A DNA stretch of 64,000 bases. Source: Nostoc sp. PCC 7524 (lineage in GTDB: Bacteria > Cyanobacteriota > Cyanobacteriia > Cyanobacteriales > Nostocaceae). The stretch is taken from the NCBI RefSeq assembly GCF_000316645.1, contig NC_019684.1, positions 4,934,001 through 4,998,000 on the forward strand. The letters are read 5' to 3'. Shown here in pieces: positions 1 through 8,908 of the stretch; positions within the stretch are counted from its first letter, which is position 1; every line of letters begins with the position of its first letter. The notes beneath the pieces were generated by a model. It made no database searches, was not told the origin of the DNA, and was given only the letters and a program-made list of their open reading frames with translations. The position numbers and the translations under genes were made by a program.

Positions 1-1
1 A

Positions 2-472
2 GATAGTGACAATGACTTTACGTTAGAACTGTGGAGAAGTGACGGTACTGAATCTGGAACCCAGATAATTGGCACTGATGGACAAGCCCCCAATTTAGGC
101 TTTGGTGCTATTAACCTAACGGCTGTAGGAAATACACTCTATTTTGTAGCGAATGATCCGGTGTCAGGTTTAGAGCTATGGAAAACAGATGGTACAGATG
201 TCGGCACAGTCATAGTTAAGGACATCTCATCTGGTACTGCTAACAGTCTTCCCACCGGCCTTGTCAACTTCAATGGTACCCTCGCTTTTGCCGCTTCTGA
301 TGGTACTAACAGAGAGGTGTGGTTCAGTGACGGCACAGAGCTAAATACGATTCGGGCTAGCAACATTTATCCGGGAGGAATTGCTAACCCTGATTGGCTG
401 ACTGTCGTTGGTACGAAACTGTTCTTCACCGCTACCGACGGGGCTGACAACACAGAATTATACGTACTTTAA
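2..472 (+). CDS. ELWxxDGT-repeat protein, C-terminal end (5' partial)
   Basis: The reading frame is open from the left edge, so only the last 156 codons are present. The translation contains repeated ELWRSDGT, ELWKTDGT and EVWFSDGT units, each followed by G-T and a beta-rich stretch such as TLYFVA or KLFFTA. This is the ELWxxDGT repeat of large secreted or cell-surface bacterial proteins, thought to form beta-propeller-like blades. The protein stops right after a last NTELYVL, so the final repeat is incomplete. Function is unknown; an extracellular adhesin or matrix protein is the reasonable guess. It lies in the same direction as the chaperone-usher-like cluster that follows, but 170 bases away, and no functional link is shown. 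Confidence 0.85.
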   Translation, partial: DSDNDFTLELWRSDGTESGTQIIGTDGQAPNLGFGAINLTAVGNTLYFVANDPVSGLELWKTDGTDVGTVIVKDISSGTANSLPTGLVNFNGTLAFAASDGTNREVWFSDGTELNTIRASNIYPGGIANPDWLTVVGTKLFFTATDGADNTELYVL

Positions 473-645
473 AGGAGGTGATGATTAAAACACAAAATCT
501 GTATGTAAGAAGCAAGTTTTAAATGGTTGCAGTTTCTCAACAACTCCAGCCACTTATAGGCCAAACATGGCATTGATTGAACGAGATTTACTAACAGTCA
601 ACACAAATTGACACAAACACAAAATATAGGGAGATGTGTTCCATT

Positions 646-1254
646 ATGAAGAACAAATTTTTAGCTCTAGCTGCTTTCGGTGCTGCTGCTTTGGGTAGTG
701 CAATTGTTTCCACTCCTGCTAACGCACAAATTCCTCAAGGTTCAGGCCCAACCAGCCCTATTACTGTTAACGTATCTGTTCCAGAAGTTCTGTATTTGAG
801 AACAATCACTACTGCTAATCTTGTAATCACTCCTACTGATTTGACTGCTGTCGCCTTAACCGGATTAGGACCTGGAGTTCCACCAACTTCTCCTTTCATT
901 GGCAGTAATCAAGGTCAAGAAGCTGGCGGTACTGTAGACACTGCTTCTCCATTTGCAGGCGGATTTGCAGATGGTGTTCCTGTCGAAAAGACCATCACCA
1001 GCGCCTACATTGTTTGGTCTAATGCTCCAAGCAACTACGAGGTACAAGTTACAGCTCCTGTTGGTGGATTTGTTGGACCTGGTGGCGATGCTGTTACTGC
1101 TGCTGTTGTTGGTACTAACCCAGCTTCATTTGCTCCTGAAGGCCTAATTAATTCTACTCCTAGAGATATTGTATTAGACCTCGCAGGAGGATCTGGCGAC
1201 CTCACTGCTGGTACTTACACAGGTGTTCTAACAGTTGAAGCCTTCAGACCATAG
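646..1254 (+). CDS. Secreted subunit-like protein of a chaperone-usher cluster
   Basis: A 202-residue exported protein. The signal peptide (residues 1-28) ends in PANAQ after a long Ala/Gly/Leu core. I chose the ATG at 646 because the purine-rich AGGGAG at 628-633 serves it at a normal distance, while the ATG at 634 touches that site. The mature chain is rich in Gly, Val, Thr and Pro, has no cysteine, and starts with alternating hydrophobic residues (TVNVSVPEVLYL). It ends in AGTYTGVLTVEAFRP, like the last strand of spore-coat-U/archaic pilin subunits (AGxYxGxLxV). With a PapD-like chaperone and an usher downstream, it is best read as the main surface-fibre subunit. That role is inferred from context. 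Confidence 0.65.
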   Translation: MKNKFLALAAFGAAALGSAIVSTPANAQIPQGSGPTSPITVNVSVPEVLYLRTITTANLVITPTDLTAVALTGLGPGVPPTSPFIGSNQGQEAGGTVDTASPFAGGFADGVPVEKTITSAYIVWSNAPSNYEVQVTAPVGGFVGPGGDAVTAAVVGTNPASFAPEGLINSTPRDIVLDLAGGSGDLTAGTYTGVLTVEAFRP

Positions 1255-1854
1255 TTGATTAACATTCATTGTGATGGCATTGGGAGTAAAAGCCTGCCTC
1301 CAACCTCGCAAGTAAAAAGCAGACTTCTCTCCTACTGCCCAGATGATTCAGTCTACTGGTTAGCTTTCTGAATCAAGTTTTTAAGAGGTTGTTTCAAAAG
1401 TGATTAGCTGTGACTTTAAGTACCTGTTGATCCCCCCTAGCCCCCCTTAAAAAGAGGGGGGAATGTGAATTACAGTCTCCCTTGAACCAAGGGGGGAATG
1501 TGAATTACAGTTACCCTTAAAAAGAGGTGGGGGAAAGTGAATTACAGTCTCCCTTAAAAAATAGGGAAAGAATGAATTAAAGTCCCCCTTTTTAAGGGGG
1601 ATTTAGGGGGATCTCAAAGTATTTAATACATCATTAGGGCTTTTTCAAACTTCCTCTAACCCCCTGAAAAATGGGGGTATTTCCCATACTAAATTTTTGA
1701 GTTCGGAATCTCCAAGGCTCAAAAATATTTAACTTCTACAATTCTATCTCGATAGCTTTGGACAATGTATAAAGTTTTAGCAATATTACATTGTCAAATT
1801 AATGAAGCCGGAGAATCTCACTGTACATGACTTTGATTTGAGTGATTTAGCAAT
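1255..1854. other. Intergenic region with repeat array, no gene seen
   Basis: This 600-base gap holds the inverted-repeat array at 1429-1613. Around it the DNA is AT-rich with no credible open frame. The end of the region (about 1790-1854) should contain the promoter of the next gene, but I see no clear -10/-35 pair. Confidence 0.6.
1429..1613. repeat. Tandem hairpin repeat array bounded by inverted arms
   Basis: About four degenerate copies of a 36-base unit lie at 1441-1583. Each unit has the form C-rich, TTAAAAAG, G-rich, then GTGAATTACAGT. The array is bounded by a 26-base left arm (1429-1454, starting GATCCCCCCTAG) and an almost complementary right arm (1587-1613, ending AGGGGGATC). Each unit can fold as a C-run/G-run hairpin and the ends can pair with each other, which is typical of small non-autonomous cyanobacterial repeats. 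It lies between the two subunit-like genes. Confidence 0.8.
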
Positions 1855-2418
1855 ATGTCATGGCATAAAATCAAAATTCCAAAAGTATATTTCCTTAGTT
1901 GCTTGGCCTTAAGCACAGCTATCTTGGTATGCTTGCAAACTCAGACGCAAGCACAATTTATCTCTAACATCGAACCCATAGAAATTTACCAATTAGCCAC
2001 ACCTCAAAGACTGACAGTTCCTCCCATAGCACATTCAGAAATTACTCTGACTACCAAAAGTGAGTCAGTCAGAGACGCAGGAGACTTAGCAGCACCTCCT
2101 CAGTTTAATTCTGTTGTGGTTCGAGAATTCCCTGGGGTTTGGCAGATGCGTGTTCCTATAGATCAAGTTGACTCTCTTTATGCCACCTATGAGATGAAAG
2201 CTGATAATGGCAGGAGCAGTGCAGTTAGCAATGAACAGCGTTCTGATGCTGCTGTTCCGGTGGTACTAGAACCATTACCCATCATAGAAATTTCCCGCGA
2301 CTTCAATAGTAATACCGCTTTAGTACAAGGTGGATTTCGCTTAAGAATGGACATTTCTCAGGCTCAAGTTGCAGGTAATTACGCTGGGGAATTAATGGTG
2401 ATAGTAGATCGCCGTTAA
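1855..2418 (+). CDS. Secreted subunit-like protein, second in chaperone-usher cluster
   Basis: A 187-residue exported protein with a signal peptide (residues 1-33, ending TQAQ). No enzyme motif is visible. The C-terminus, AGNYAGELMVIVDRR, matches the pattern of the last strand of the upstream protein (AGTYTGVLTVEAFRP), although the rest is only loosely similar. It sits 45 bases before the chaperone gene and probably belongs to the same transcription unit. It could be a minor, adaptor or tip subunit, but this is inferred from gene order, which resembles archaic (Csu-like) pilus operons. No cysteine pair is available to stabilise the fold. Confidence 0.6.
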   Translation: MSWHKIKIPKVYFLSCLALSTAILVCLQTQTQAQFISNIEPIEIYQLATPQRLTVPPIAHSEITLTTKSESVRDAGDLAAPPQFNSVVVREFPGVWQMRVPIDQVDSLYATYEMKADNGRSSAVSNEQRSDAAVPVVLEPLPIIEISRDFNSNTALVQGGFRLRMDISQAQVAGNYAGELMVIVDRR

Positions 2419-2462
2419 TTTTTCGCAATTAACATCAAAAATCATTTATTGTCTGTTTTTAA

Positions 2463-3413
2463 GTGAAGAGTTTAATTGAAATGTTACCGAAATTTAGAAA
2501 TCTTACCTTGGGTTTAATTGGGGCATTAGCTCTAGGTTTACAACCGGCTGAGGCACTTAATATTGGTGTGACTCCACCTAAATTTCACGTCGATATTAGT
2601 AGTAATAAAACACGCTCTCAAGCGATTAAGGTGATGAACTTTGATTCTAAACCAGTAGAATTTAGAGTTTATGTTCAGTCGTGGAATATGAACGAGCAGA
2701 ATAAAATTCAAGTCCTGCCGCCTGAAGAACAATCATTAGAGCAGTGGATTGTTTTTACTCCTTCTCGCTTTACAATTCCCCCAGGTGGTGTGCAGACTAT
2801 TCGCTTTGCTGTTCGTCCCAGAGTTCAACCCCAATCAGGTGAACACAGAGCAGTTATTTTTATTGAAGAAGTCCCACGCAATAATACGGCTCAGGGTATA
2901 AGATTAGTTGGTAAATTAGGTGTGGCAGTTTACGGTTATGTGGGAGATATTCAGCGAGTTGGTGTGTTGAATGCTGTAAATGTAAACACTAAACCAAATG
3001 CGCTGAATGCCGTATTTGATATTTCTAGCCAAGGCAATGGATATGTCAATATGCAAGGTCAATATACTATTTGGCCGGCAGATAAATATCCAGGCACAGA
3101 GGCTACCAAACCCATAGGTAATTTAGGTAAGCCAGAAACCAAAATTCCTGAGCCTTTAGTAGATGCAGGTTTATTACCTTCTACACCTGTATTACCTAAT
3201 AGCCGTCGTAACGTCTTATTACCCATTAAAAAAGATTTACCACCTGGTAAATATGTCTTAGACATAAAGGGAGACTTAAATGGCGTAGCAATTAAAAAAG
3301 GCATACCTTTTACAGTTCCCGTAAATCGTCCAGTAGCTACTAATCGTTCTCGAATTCAACCTTCATCTCAGAAACTCAGAGATTCCCTAAGAAATTCTCA
3401 ACCGCGCAAATAG
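2463..3413 (+). CDS. PapD-like periplasmic pilus chaperone
   Basis: A 316-residue protein with an N-terminal signal peptide (LTLGLIGALALGLQPAEA). It is followed by an Ig-like domain with the chaperone pattern: IGVTPPKFHVDIS, an SQAIKVMN strand, then WIVFTPSRFTIPPGGVQTIRFAVRP, the region where periplasmic fimbrial chaperones carry their subunit-binding residues. A second beta domain (about residues 150-280) ends in LPPGKYVLDIKGDLNGVAI. The C-terminal tail is basic and Ser/Arg/Gln-rich. Chaperones of this family hold pilin subunits by donor-strand complementation and hand them to the usher encoded next. The frame opens with a GTG; an ATG at 2481 gives an equally good signal peptide, so the start is uncertain. 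Confidence 0.75.
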   Translation: MKSLIEMLPKFRNLTLGLIGALALGLQPAEALNIGVTPPKFHVDISSNKTRSQAIKVMNFDSKPVEFRVYVQSWNMNEQNKIQVLPPEEQSLEQWIVFTPSRFTIPPGGVQTIRFAVRPRVQPQSGEHRAVIFIEEVPRNNTAQGIRLVGKLGVAVYGYVGDIQRVGVLNAVNVNTKPNALNAVFDISSQGNGYVNMQGQYTIWPADKYPGTEATKPIGNLGKPETKIPEPLVDAGLLPSTPVLPNSRRNVLLPIKKDLPPGKYVLDIKGDLNGVAIKKGIPFTVPVNRPVATNRSRIQPSSQKLRDSLRNSQPRK

Positions 3414-3511
3414 GTTTTGTGAGTTCAAAAGTCAGCTTTAGTTCTTCCCAACAATCATTTTGTAGCCGGGAAGCTTTTTAGGCTACCTATACAAATTTGT
3501 GTGCTTTAGTT

Positions 3512-6500
3512 ATGTTCTACCAACCTTCTACACCTCCCCCCCCAGCTACGATTTTACAGTCCGAGAATCCCTCTTGCACAACCCCAGTAACTGCTAGGGT
3601 TAATCAAGATAATCAGTTAATTGCAGGCACAATAGCAACTCCTACAAAACCGGAAAGCTTACCACCTGAATTTTCCCTAGATGATTCACAGTCATCTTGT
3701 GTTCAAACAACACTAAATGAAGATGTCGAGAATCAAAATATCATCGCCAATGGCACGACCAATTCAGATAATAATATTGAAAATGCTATAGACTCTGGCA
3801 ATCAATTACAGAGTTCACAGGTCTTAGCTCAAAGCGATACAACATCATTAACTGCTGAAGATGCAGCTAATAGTAATACAGAAAATATTCATGTAGATAT
3901 TAATCATACTGCTGCTGATCAGCAACAACCTCAAAGTGATAATAATTTAGTTGCCCAAGAGTCTAAAACTTCAATAGACAAAAATAATTCCTCACCCGAT
4001 ATTCCAGTTGATAATATTATAGCTAATGCTAAAAGTTTATTAGTTGCAGTATTTATCAACGCCAGAGAAGTTGGGAGTTTAGAAATAATTCCTGAAGGTA
4101 ATACTTTATTACTTCCCTTGGAAGATTTTAGCAAAATCGCCGGATTAGAAGTTGAGAATATAGATACTAAAATTCAACTCAAGACACCTTTAGGTGTAGT
4201 AACACTAACAGAAGCAGATTTCAAAAAAATTGATGGAATCATTTATGTTAGTGATATTTTCTTAAAAGAAAAATTATTAACTAATCTAGAGCTAAAACCT
4301 TCAGATTTAGCTTTAAATGTTGATTTACCTTGGCGTAGAGGTATTAATCGCTCTAGAAATCAAGCTCTTGACCTAGAGCCAGAAGTTAAAGCCCCTAGTA
4401 ATGGCTTATCAAATTTACGGCAGGAATTAAGATATTTCAGTAATGCTGGTAGAACAAGCTGGCGCAGTTCTACACTTTTGGGTGGGCGTTTAGCTGGTGG
4501 TGCATGGCGTTTACGTTTAGAGAATAATTTTGTTGATCAGCCCCAACTTACTGAATACTTTTTCTTTAAACGCTCAGGGCGAATGCTCTATCAATTAGGT
4601 CGCCAACAAATAGCATTACATCCTTTATTCACTGGCACTAATTTTACAGGGGCGCAGATTGGTTATACTAACATCCCTGCGGATAATTTTACTACCAGTT
4701 ATAGTGCTAGTGAACTTTTACCCAGACGTTCCCGACCTCTACAATCTTTTCGAGGTGTAGTTCCTCCTGCTAGTATTGTCCAGTTAAGAGTTAGCGGTTT
4801 TATTGTTGCCCAACAACAGGTGGGATTAACTGGTGAATATGAGTTTGTAGATATCAATTTACCAACTGGTCAAAGCAACGAAATTGAGCTTTTAGTATTT
4901 GATCGTAATAACCTCAGTATACCTATAGAGATTCGGTCTTTAAGACTGAATGCTTCTGATTTATTATTACCAGCAGGTGGAAATATTCAGATAGCAGGTG
5001 TAGGTTTAACTGGTAACTGGATACAAAATAATTTATTTGATGATTTTACCTCTACCGAAGCGGGCAGATTCACTGGATTTTATCAGGTGCGGCAAGGTCT
5101 TTCTGATAACTTTACAGTAGAAAGTGCTGTGCAGCTTTTACCTGAAACAACACAAGCCCACGCAGGTTTTGCTTGGCGTTTAGCAGATCCCGTTATTCTT
5201 TCTGCGAATGTGGGTACTTCACGCGGTGAGGTGGGTTATGCAGCTAATTTAGATATTAAGTTTGATAGCTGGCAAATTTTGGGAACTTCTGAATATTATC
5301 CAGACGGCTACTTTTATAGTAGGCAATCACTCGATCGCCAAAATCATAGCTTAGATATTAGATATAAGTTTAGTAATAATTTGGATTTGGGTGTAATAGC
5401 CAGAAGTTTCCGCAATCAAAATGATTCTACTAGCTACATTTTGCCAACTTTTGCCTTCCGTCCGGCTGCTAATTTATCCTTGAGAGGTTCACCAGATTAT
5501 TTTGGTCGCTACTCGTTAAATGCTTTTTATCGCCCTACAGATAAGACTAGACTATCTTTTACTTCTTTCGGTGATATTTACACAACAGATTTTGGCTATA
5601 ACTTTAACCGCGAGTATCTCTTATCTTTTGGTACAGAATCTGGTGGTGATTTACCGACTCGTTTTACTTTGGTACTGAATCGTAATGCTCTGAATCTTTT
5701 CGGTCTGAGTTGGCGGTTAGGGTTGGGATATAGAGATGGAGAAATTGGCCCCGTTGTGGGTGCTAGTATGCGGATCATACCGGGATTATTTGCGTCCATT
5801 GATTACCAAGGCATACCCTCTAGAAATAGAAATATTTTTGGTAACAATATTGGGGACGATCGCCTGACGATATCATTAATCTCAGATTTATCTTTTGCTG
5901 GCGGTAGTGTCAGACCATCTGAGTATAGTTCCCTCAATAAAGACAGAGGCGCGATCGCTGGCAGAATAGTAGTAGAAGGTGGTAGAAATGGTACAGACCT
6001 CAGTGGAGGTCTAATTCAGGTATATAACAACCGAGGCCGCAGCGTTGGCGGTGCCAGAATTGACTCTCAAGGTAACTTCTTTGTGGGCAATTTGCGAGAA
6101 GGTAATTACATAGTGCAGATTGACCCAGATGAGTTACCAATTGAAGTTTCACTACGGAAGACTACAATAGTTGCTGAAGTCGCAGGTGCGGCTGTAACCA
6201 AGTTAGATTTCCCCGTCAGATTAGAATATGGCATGGCAGGTAGAATTACTGATGTATCCGGTCAACCAATGTCAGAGGTGGAAGTAGAAGTAGTTGATAC
6301 TGAAGGTAAACGAGTCGCTACAGCTATGACTGACCAGTTTGGTCTTTACCGGATAGATGGTCTTCCCGTTGGCAAGTACACACTGCGCGTTCCTCAACAG
6401 GCAAACATTACTAATACTGCAACCCTCCCGCAACTAGAAGTAGCAATTAGTCAAGATTTCATCTACGACCAAAATCTGCGTTTGCCAATCTCCGCAGCTG

Positions 6501-6520
6501 TGAAGCAAATACAAGAGTAG
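3512..6520 (+). CDS. Outer-membrane usher-like protein with C-terminal Ig-like repeats
   Basis: About 1,000 residues. Residues 1-165 are Asn/Gln/Ser-rich low-complexity sequence. An usher N-terminal-like domain follows (SLLVAVFINAREVG through LNVDLPWRRG), then a long beta-barrel region. A plug/middle-like segment carries FRGVVPPASIVQLRVSGFIV and LPTGQSNEIELLVFD, matching the usher pattern of a surface-exposed gating domain. The last 250 residues hold two carboxypeptidase-regulatory-like Ig repeats (GNFFVGNLREGNYIVQID and FGLYRIDGLPVGKYTLRVP). Such proteins form the outer-membrane pore through which chaperone-bound subunits are secreted and assembled. Oddities: neither the ATG at 3512 nor the TTG at 3497 gives a signal peptide, and a run of eight C lies at 3536-3543 just inside the gene. 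Confidence 0.75.
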   Translation: MFYQPSTPPPPATILQSENPSCTTPVTARVNQDNQLIAGTIATPTKPESLPPEFSLDDSQSSCVQTTLNEDVENQNIIANGTTNSDNNIENAIDSGNQLQSSQVLAQSDTTSLTAEDAANSNTENIHVDINHTAADQQQPQSDNNLVAQESKTSIDKNNSSPDIPVDNIIANAKSLLVAVFINAREVGSLEIIPEGNTLLLPLEDFSKIAGLEVENIDTKIQLKTPLGVVTLTEADFKKIDGIIYVSDIFLKEKLLTNLELKPSDLALNVDLPWRRGINRSRNQALDLEPEVKAPSNGLSNLRQELRYFSNAGRTSWRSSTLLGGRLAGGAWRLRLENNFVDQPQLTEYFFFKRSGRMLYQLGRQQIALHPLFTGTNFTGAQIGYTNIPADNFTTSYSASELLPRRSRPLQSFRGVVPPASIVQLRVSGFIVAQQQVGLTGEYEFVDINLPTGQSNEIELLVFDRNNLSIPIEIRSLRLNASDLLLPAGGNIQIAGVGLTGNWIQNNLFDDFTSTEAGRFTGFYQVRQGLSDNFTVESAVQLLPETTQAHAGFAWRLADPVILSANVGTSRGEVGYAANLDIKFDSWQILGTSEYYPDGYFYSRQSLDRQNHSLDIRYKFSNNLDLGVIARSFRNQNDSTSYILPTFAFRPAANLSLRGSPDYFGRYSLNAFYRPTDKTRLSFTSFGDIYTTDFGYNFNREYLLSFGTESGGDLPTRFTLVLNRNALNLFGLSWRLGLGYRDGEIGPVVGASMRIIPGLFASIDYQGIPSRNRNIFGNNIGDDRLTISLISDLSFAGGSVRPSEYSSLNKDRGAIAGRIVVEGGRNGTDLSGGLIQVYNNRGRSVGGARIDSQGNFFVGNLREGNYIVQIDPDELPIEVSLRKTTIVAEVAGAAVTKLDFPVRLEYGMAGRITDVSGQPMSEVEVEVVDTEGKRVATAMTDQFGLYRIDGLPVGKYTLRVPQQANITNTATLPQLEVAISQDFIYDQNLRLPISAAVKQIQE

Positions 6521-6619
6521 GGATTGGGAACTGGGGATTGGGGACTGGGGATGTAACTATTGCCTATTGCCTATTGCCTATTGCCTATTGCCTATTGCCT
6601 ATTGCCTATTTCCTATTGA
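6521..6619. repeat. Heptanucleotide repeats (GGGGATT/GGGGACT, then CTATTGC x7)
   Basis: Directly after the usher stop codon lies a run of GGGATTG/GGGGACT-type heptads (6521-6551). Seven perfect CTATTGC copies follow (6557-6605), with two degenerate ones after them. Short tandemly repeated repetitive sequences of this kind are typical of heterocystous cyanobacteria. No spacers are present, so this is not a CRISPR array. Confidence 0.9.
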
Positions 6620-6694
6620 CTGATACCCTATTTCAATTACTATGTGTATTGTTATCTCCCTTAATGGGCTGCATCAGGCTAGCCTGCGATCGCC

Positions 6695-8908
6695 ATGCCT
6701 AAACCAAAAAAAAGCTCTAATTCTATTAATTTAACCGATTCTCAATATTATATTAACCGAGAGTTAAGCTGGTTACAATTTAACAATCGGGTATTGCATG
6801 AAGCTTGCGATCCTCGCACGCCGCTTTTAGAACGTCTGAAGTTTTTAGCTATCTACTGTTCTAACTTAGATGAATTTTTCATGGTGCGGGTTGCAGCCCT
6901 GAAGCAACAGGTAGAGGCAAGGGTGGGTAAGTTAAGCCCCGATGGACGCACACCACAGCAACAACTCGATGATATTCGGCTAACTCTCACGCCTCAAGTA
7001 ACGAAGCAGCATCAACATTTTGAGCAAGAAATCCGGCCGTTGTTAGCAAAACAAGGTATCCACATCCTGGATTACATTAACTTGACTCAAAAACAGCGCA
7101 CGTATCTGGATAATTATTTTGAAGACCAAATTTTCCCAGTTCTGACTCCCTTAGCGGTTGATCCCAGTCATCCTTTTCCCTACATTTCTAATCTCAGTTT
7201 GAATTTGGCTGTTTTGGTGAAAAATCCGGATACAGAAGAAGAATTGTTTGCCAGAGTCAAAATTCCCAACGTTTTACCGCGATTTTTACCATTACCGCCG
7301 GAGTTGGGCATTCAGCAGGAGAACGGACAACCAGCTAACTGGACAGGTGTACCATTAGAACAGGCGATCGCTCATAATTTAGAGTCTCTGTTTCCGGGAA
7401 TGAATATCCAAGAATATCACCCTTTCCGGATTACCCGCGATGCTGATTTAGCTTTGGAAGAAGATGAAGCTGATGATTTGTTATTAGCTATAGAACAAGA
7501 ACTGCGGAAACGGCGTATTGGGGGGAATCCTCTACGAATTGAAATTCAATCCCAAACACCTGAACCAATACGTACTCGATTATTACAAGATTTAGACCTC
7601 ATAGAAAATGATGTCTACGAAGTAGATGGTCTTTTGGGACTGCGGGATTTAATGTATTTTATGGCCTTGCCATTGCCGGAACTCAAAGACCCACCACGTC
7701 AGTCTGTAGTACCTATGCGGTTGCAACGGCTACGGGAACCCACTCTAGATACAGAGGTTCTAGAGTTAGAAGAAGGTAAAGATTTCTTTGCTGTGATTCG
7801 GGAAAAAGATTTATTTGTACACCATCCCTATCAATCTTTTTCTTCAACCGTGGTTCGCTTTATTACCCACGCTGCCCATGACCCGAATGTGCTGGCTATT
7901 AAGATGACTTTGTACCGCACTTCTGGAGATTCGCCCATAGTGAATGCCTTAATTGCGGCGGCGGAAAATGGTAAACAGGTTTCTGTATTGGTGGAATTAA
8001 AAGCCCGATTTGATGAGGAAAATAATATTTATTGGGCAAGGCGATTAGAACGGGTAGGGGTACACGTTGTTTATGGTTTAGTTGGTCTGAAAACCCACTG
8101 TAAAACTGTAATGGTGGTGCGGCGAGAAAAAGACCGGATGCGTCGTTATGTGCATATCGGTACTGGAAATTATAATCCGAAAACCGCCAGGCTATATACA
8201 GATTTAGGCTTGTTTAGTTGTCGGGAAGAATTAGGTGCGGATATTACAGATTTATTTAATTTCTTGACAGGATATTCCCGGCAAAAATCCTATCGAGAAT
8301 TATTAGTTGCACCTGTAAATATGCGCGATCGCTTTTTGGAATTGATTCGCCGCGAAATCACTAATGCCCAAAATGGATTGACTGGGCGGATTGTAGCTAA
8401 AATGAATTCTCTTGTCGATCCCCAAATCATCGCCACCTTATACGAAGCTTCCCGTGCTGGTGTGCAAATTGATCTGATTATTCGGGGTATTTGTTGTTTA
8501 CGTCCAGGTCTACCCGACATCAGTGAAAATATTCGCATCATTAGCATCGTTGGACGCTTTTTAGAACACTCTCGTATTTATTACTTCTACAACAATGCTC
8601 AAGAAGAAATTTATATTGGCAGTGCTGATTGGATGAGTCGAAACCTCGACCGACGAGTGGAAGTAATTACCCCAATTAAAGACACAGATATTGCTAAAGA
8701 TTTGCAAGAAATCTTAGGAATTATGCTGGCTGATAATCGTCAAGCTTGGGATTTACAGGTCGATGGCACTTATATTCAACGCCGTCCTGGTGATGATTGT
8801 CCAGAAACAAACTCACAAATTACACTGATGAATATGGCTTTACGTTCAACTGGTGTGGCGACTAATCTCATAGATGCTAATACAAGTTTTTCGCAACTTG
8901 ATAAATAA
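6695..8908 (+). CDS. ppk1: Polyphosphate kinase 1
   Basis: A 737-residue cytoplasmic or membrane-associated enzyme that reversibly polymerises the terminal phosphate of ATP into polyphosphate. The usual four-domain layout is present: an N-terminal domain with RELSWLQFNNRVLHEA and SNLDEFFMVRVA, a head domain, and two phospholipase-D-like catalytic domains. The catalytic histidine regions are visible as GLVGLKTHCK and RYVHIGTGNYNPKTARLYTD. Length is normal for cyanobacterial Ppk. It stands alone: heptad repeats lie upstream and a 530-base gap downstream. In these organisms polyphosphate serves as the phosphate and energy store, which fits the Pit-type transporter elsewhere in the window, though no shared regulation is seen. 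Confidence 0.97.
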   Translation: MPKPKKSSNSINLTDSQYYINRELSWLQFNNRVLHEACDPRTPLLERLKFLAIYCSNLDEFFMVRVAALKQQVEARVGKLSPDGRTPQQQLDDIRLTLTPQVTKQHQHFEQEIRPLLAKQGIHILDYINLTQKQRTYLDNYFEDQIFPVLTPLAVDPSHPFPYISNLSLNLAVLVKNPDTEEELFARVKIPNVLPRFLPLPPELGIQQENGQPANWTGVPLEQAIAHNLESLFPGMNIQEYHPFRITRDADLALEEDEADDLLLAIEQELRKRRIGGNPLRIEIQSQTPEPIRTRLLQDLDLIENDVYEVDGLLGLRDLMYFMALPLPELKDPPRQSVVPMRLQRLREPTLDTEVLELEEGKDFFAVIREKDLFVHHPYQSFSSTVVRFITHAAHDPNVLAIKMTLYRTSGDSPIVNALIAAAENGKQVSVLVELKARFDEENNIYWARRLERVGVHVVYGLVGLKTHCKTVMVVRREKDRMRRYVHIGTGNYNPKTARLYTDLGLFSCREELGADITDLFNFLTGYSRQKSYRELLVAPVNMRDRFLELIRREITNAQNGLTGRIVAKMNSLVDPQIIATLYEASRAGVQIDLIIRGICCLRPGLPDISENIRIISIVGRFLEHSRIYYFYNNAQEEIYIGSADWMSRNLDRRVEVITPIKDTDIAKDLQEILGIMLADNRQAWDLQVDGTYIQRRPGDDCPETNSQITLMNMALRSTGVATNLIDANTSFSQLDK

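Noticed and set aside
161..472. Separate 103-residue gene starting MSGLELWKTDGT
   Set aside because: The frame is open to the left edge with the same repeat type, so this is the end of a larger gene.
481..522. 13-codon ORF right behind AAGGAGGTG
   Set aside because: The Shine-Dalgarno-like sequence touches the ATG and the peptide is too short to support.
6557..6612. CRISPR-like direct repeats
   Set aside because: Perfect tandem heptamers without spacers; a known type of cyanobacterial short tandem repeat.
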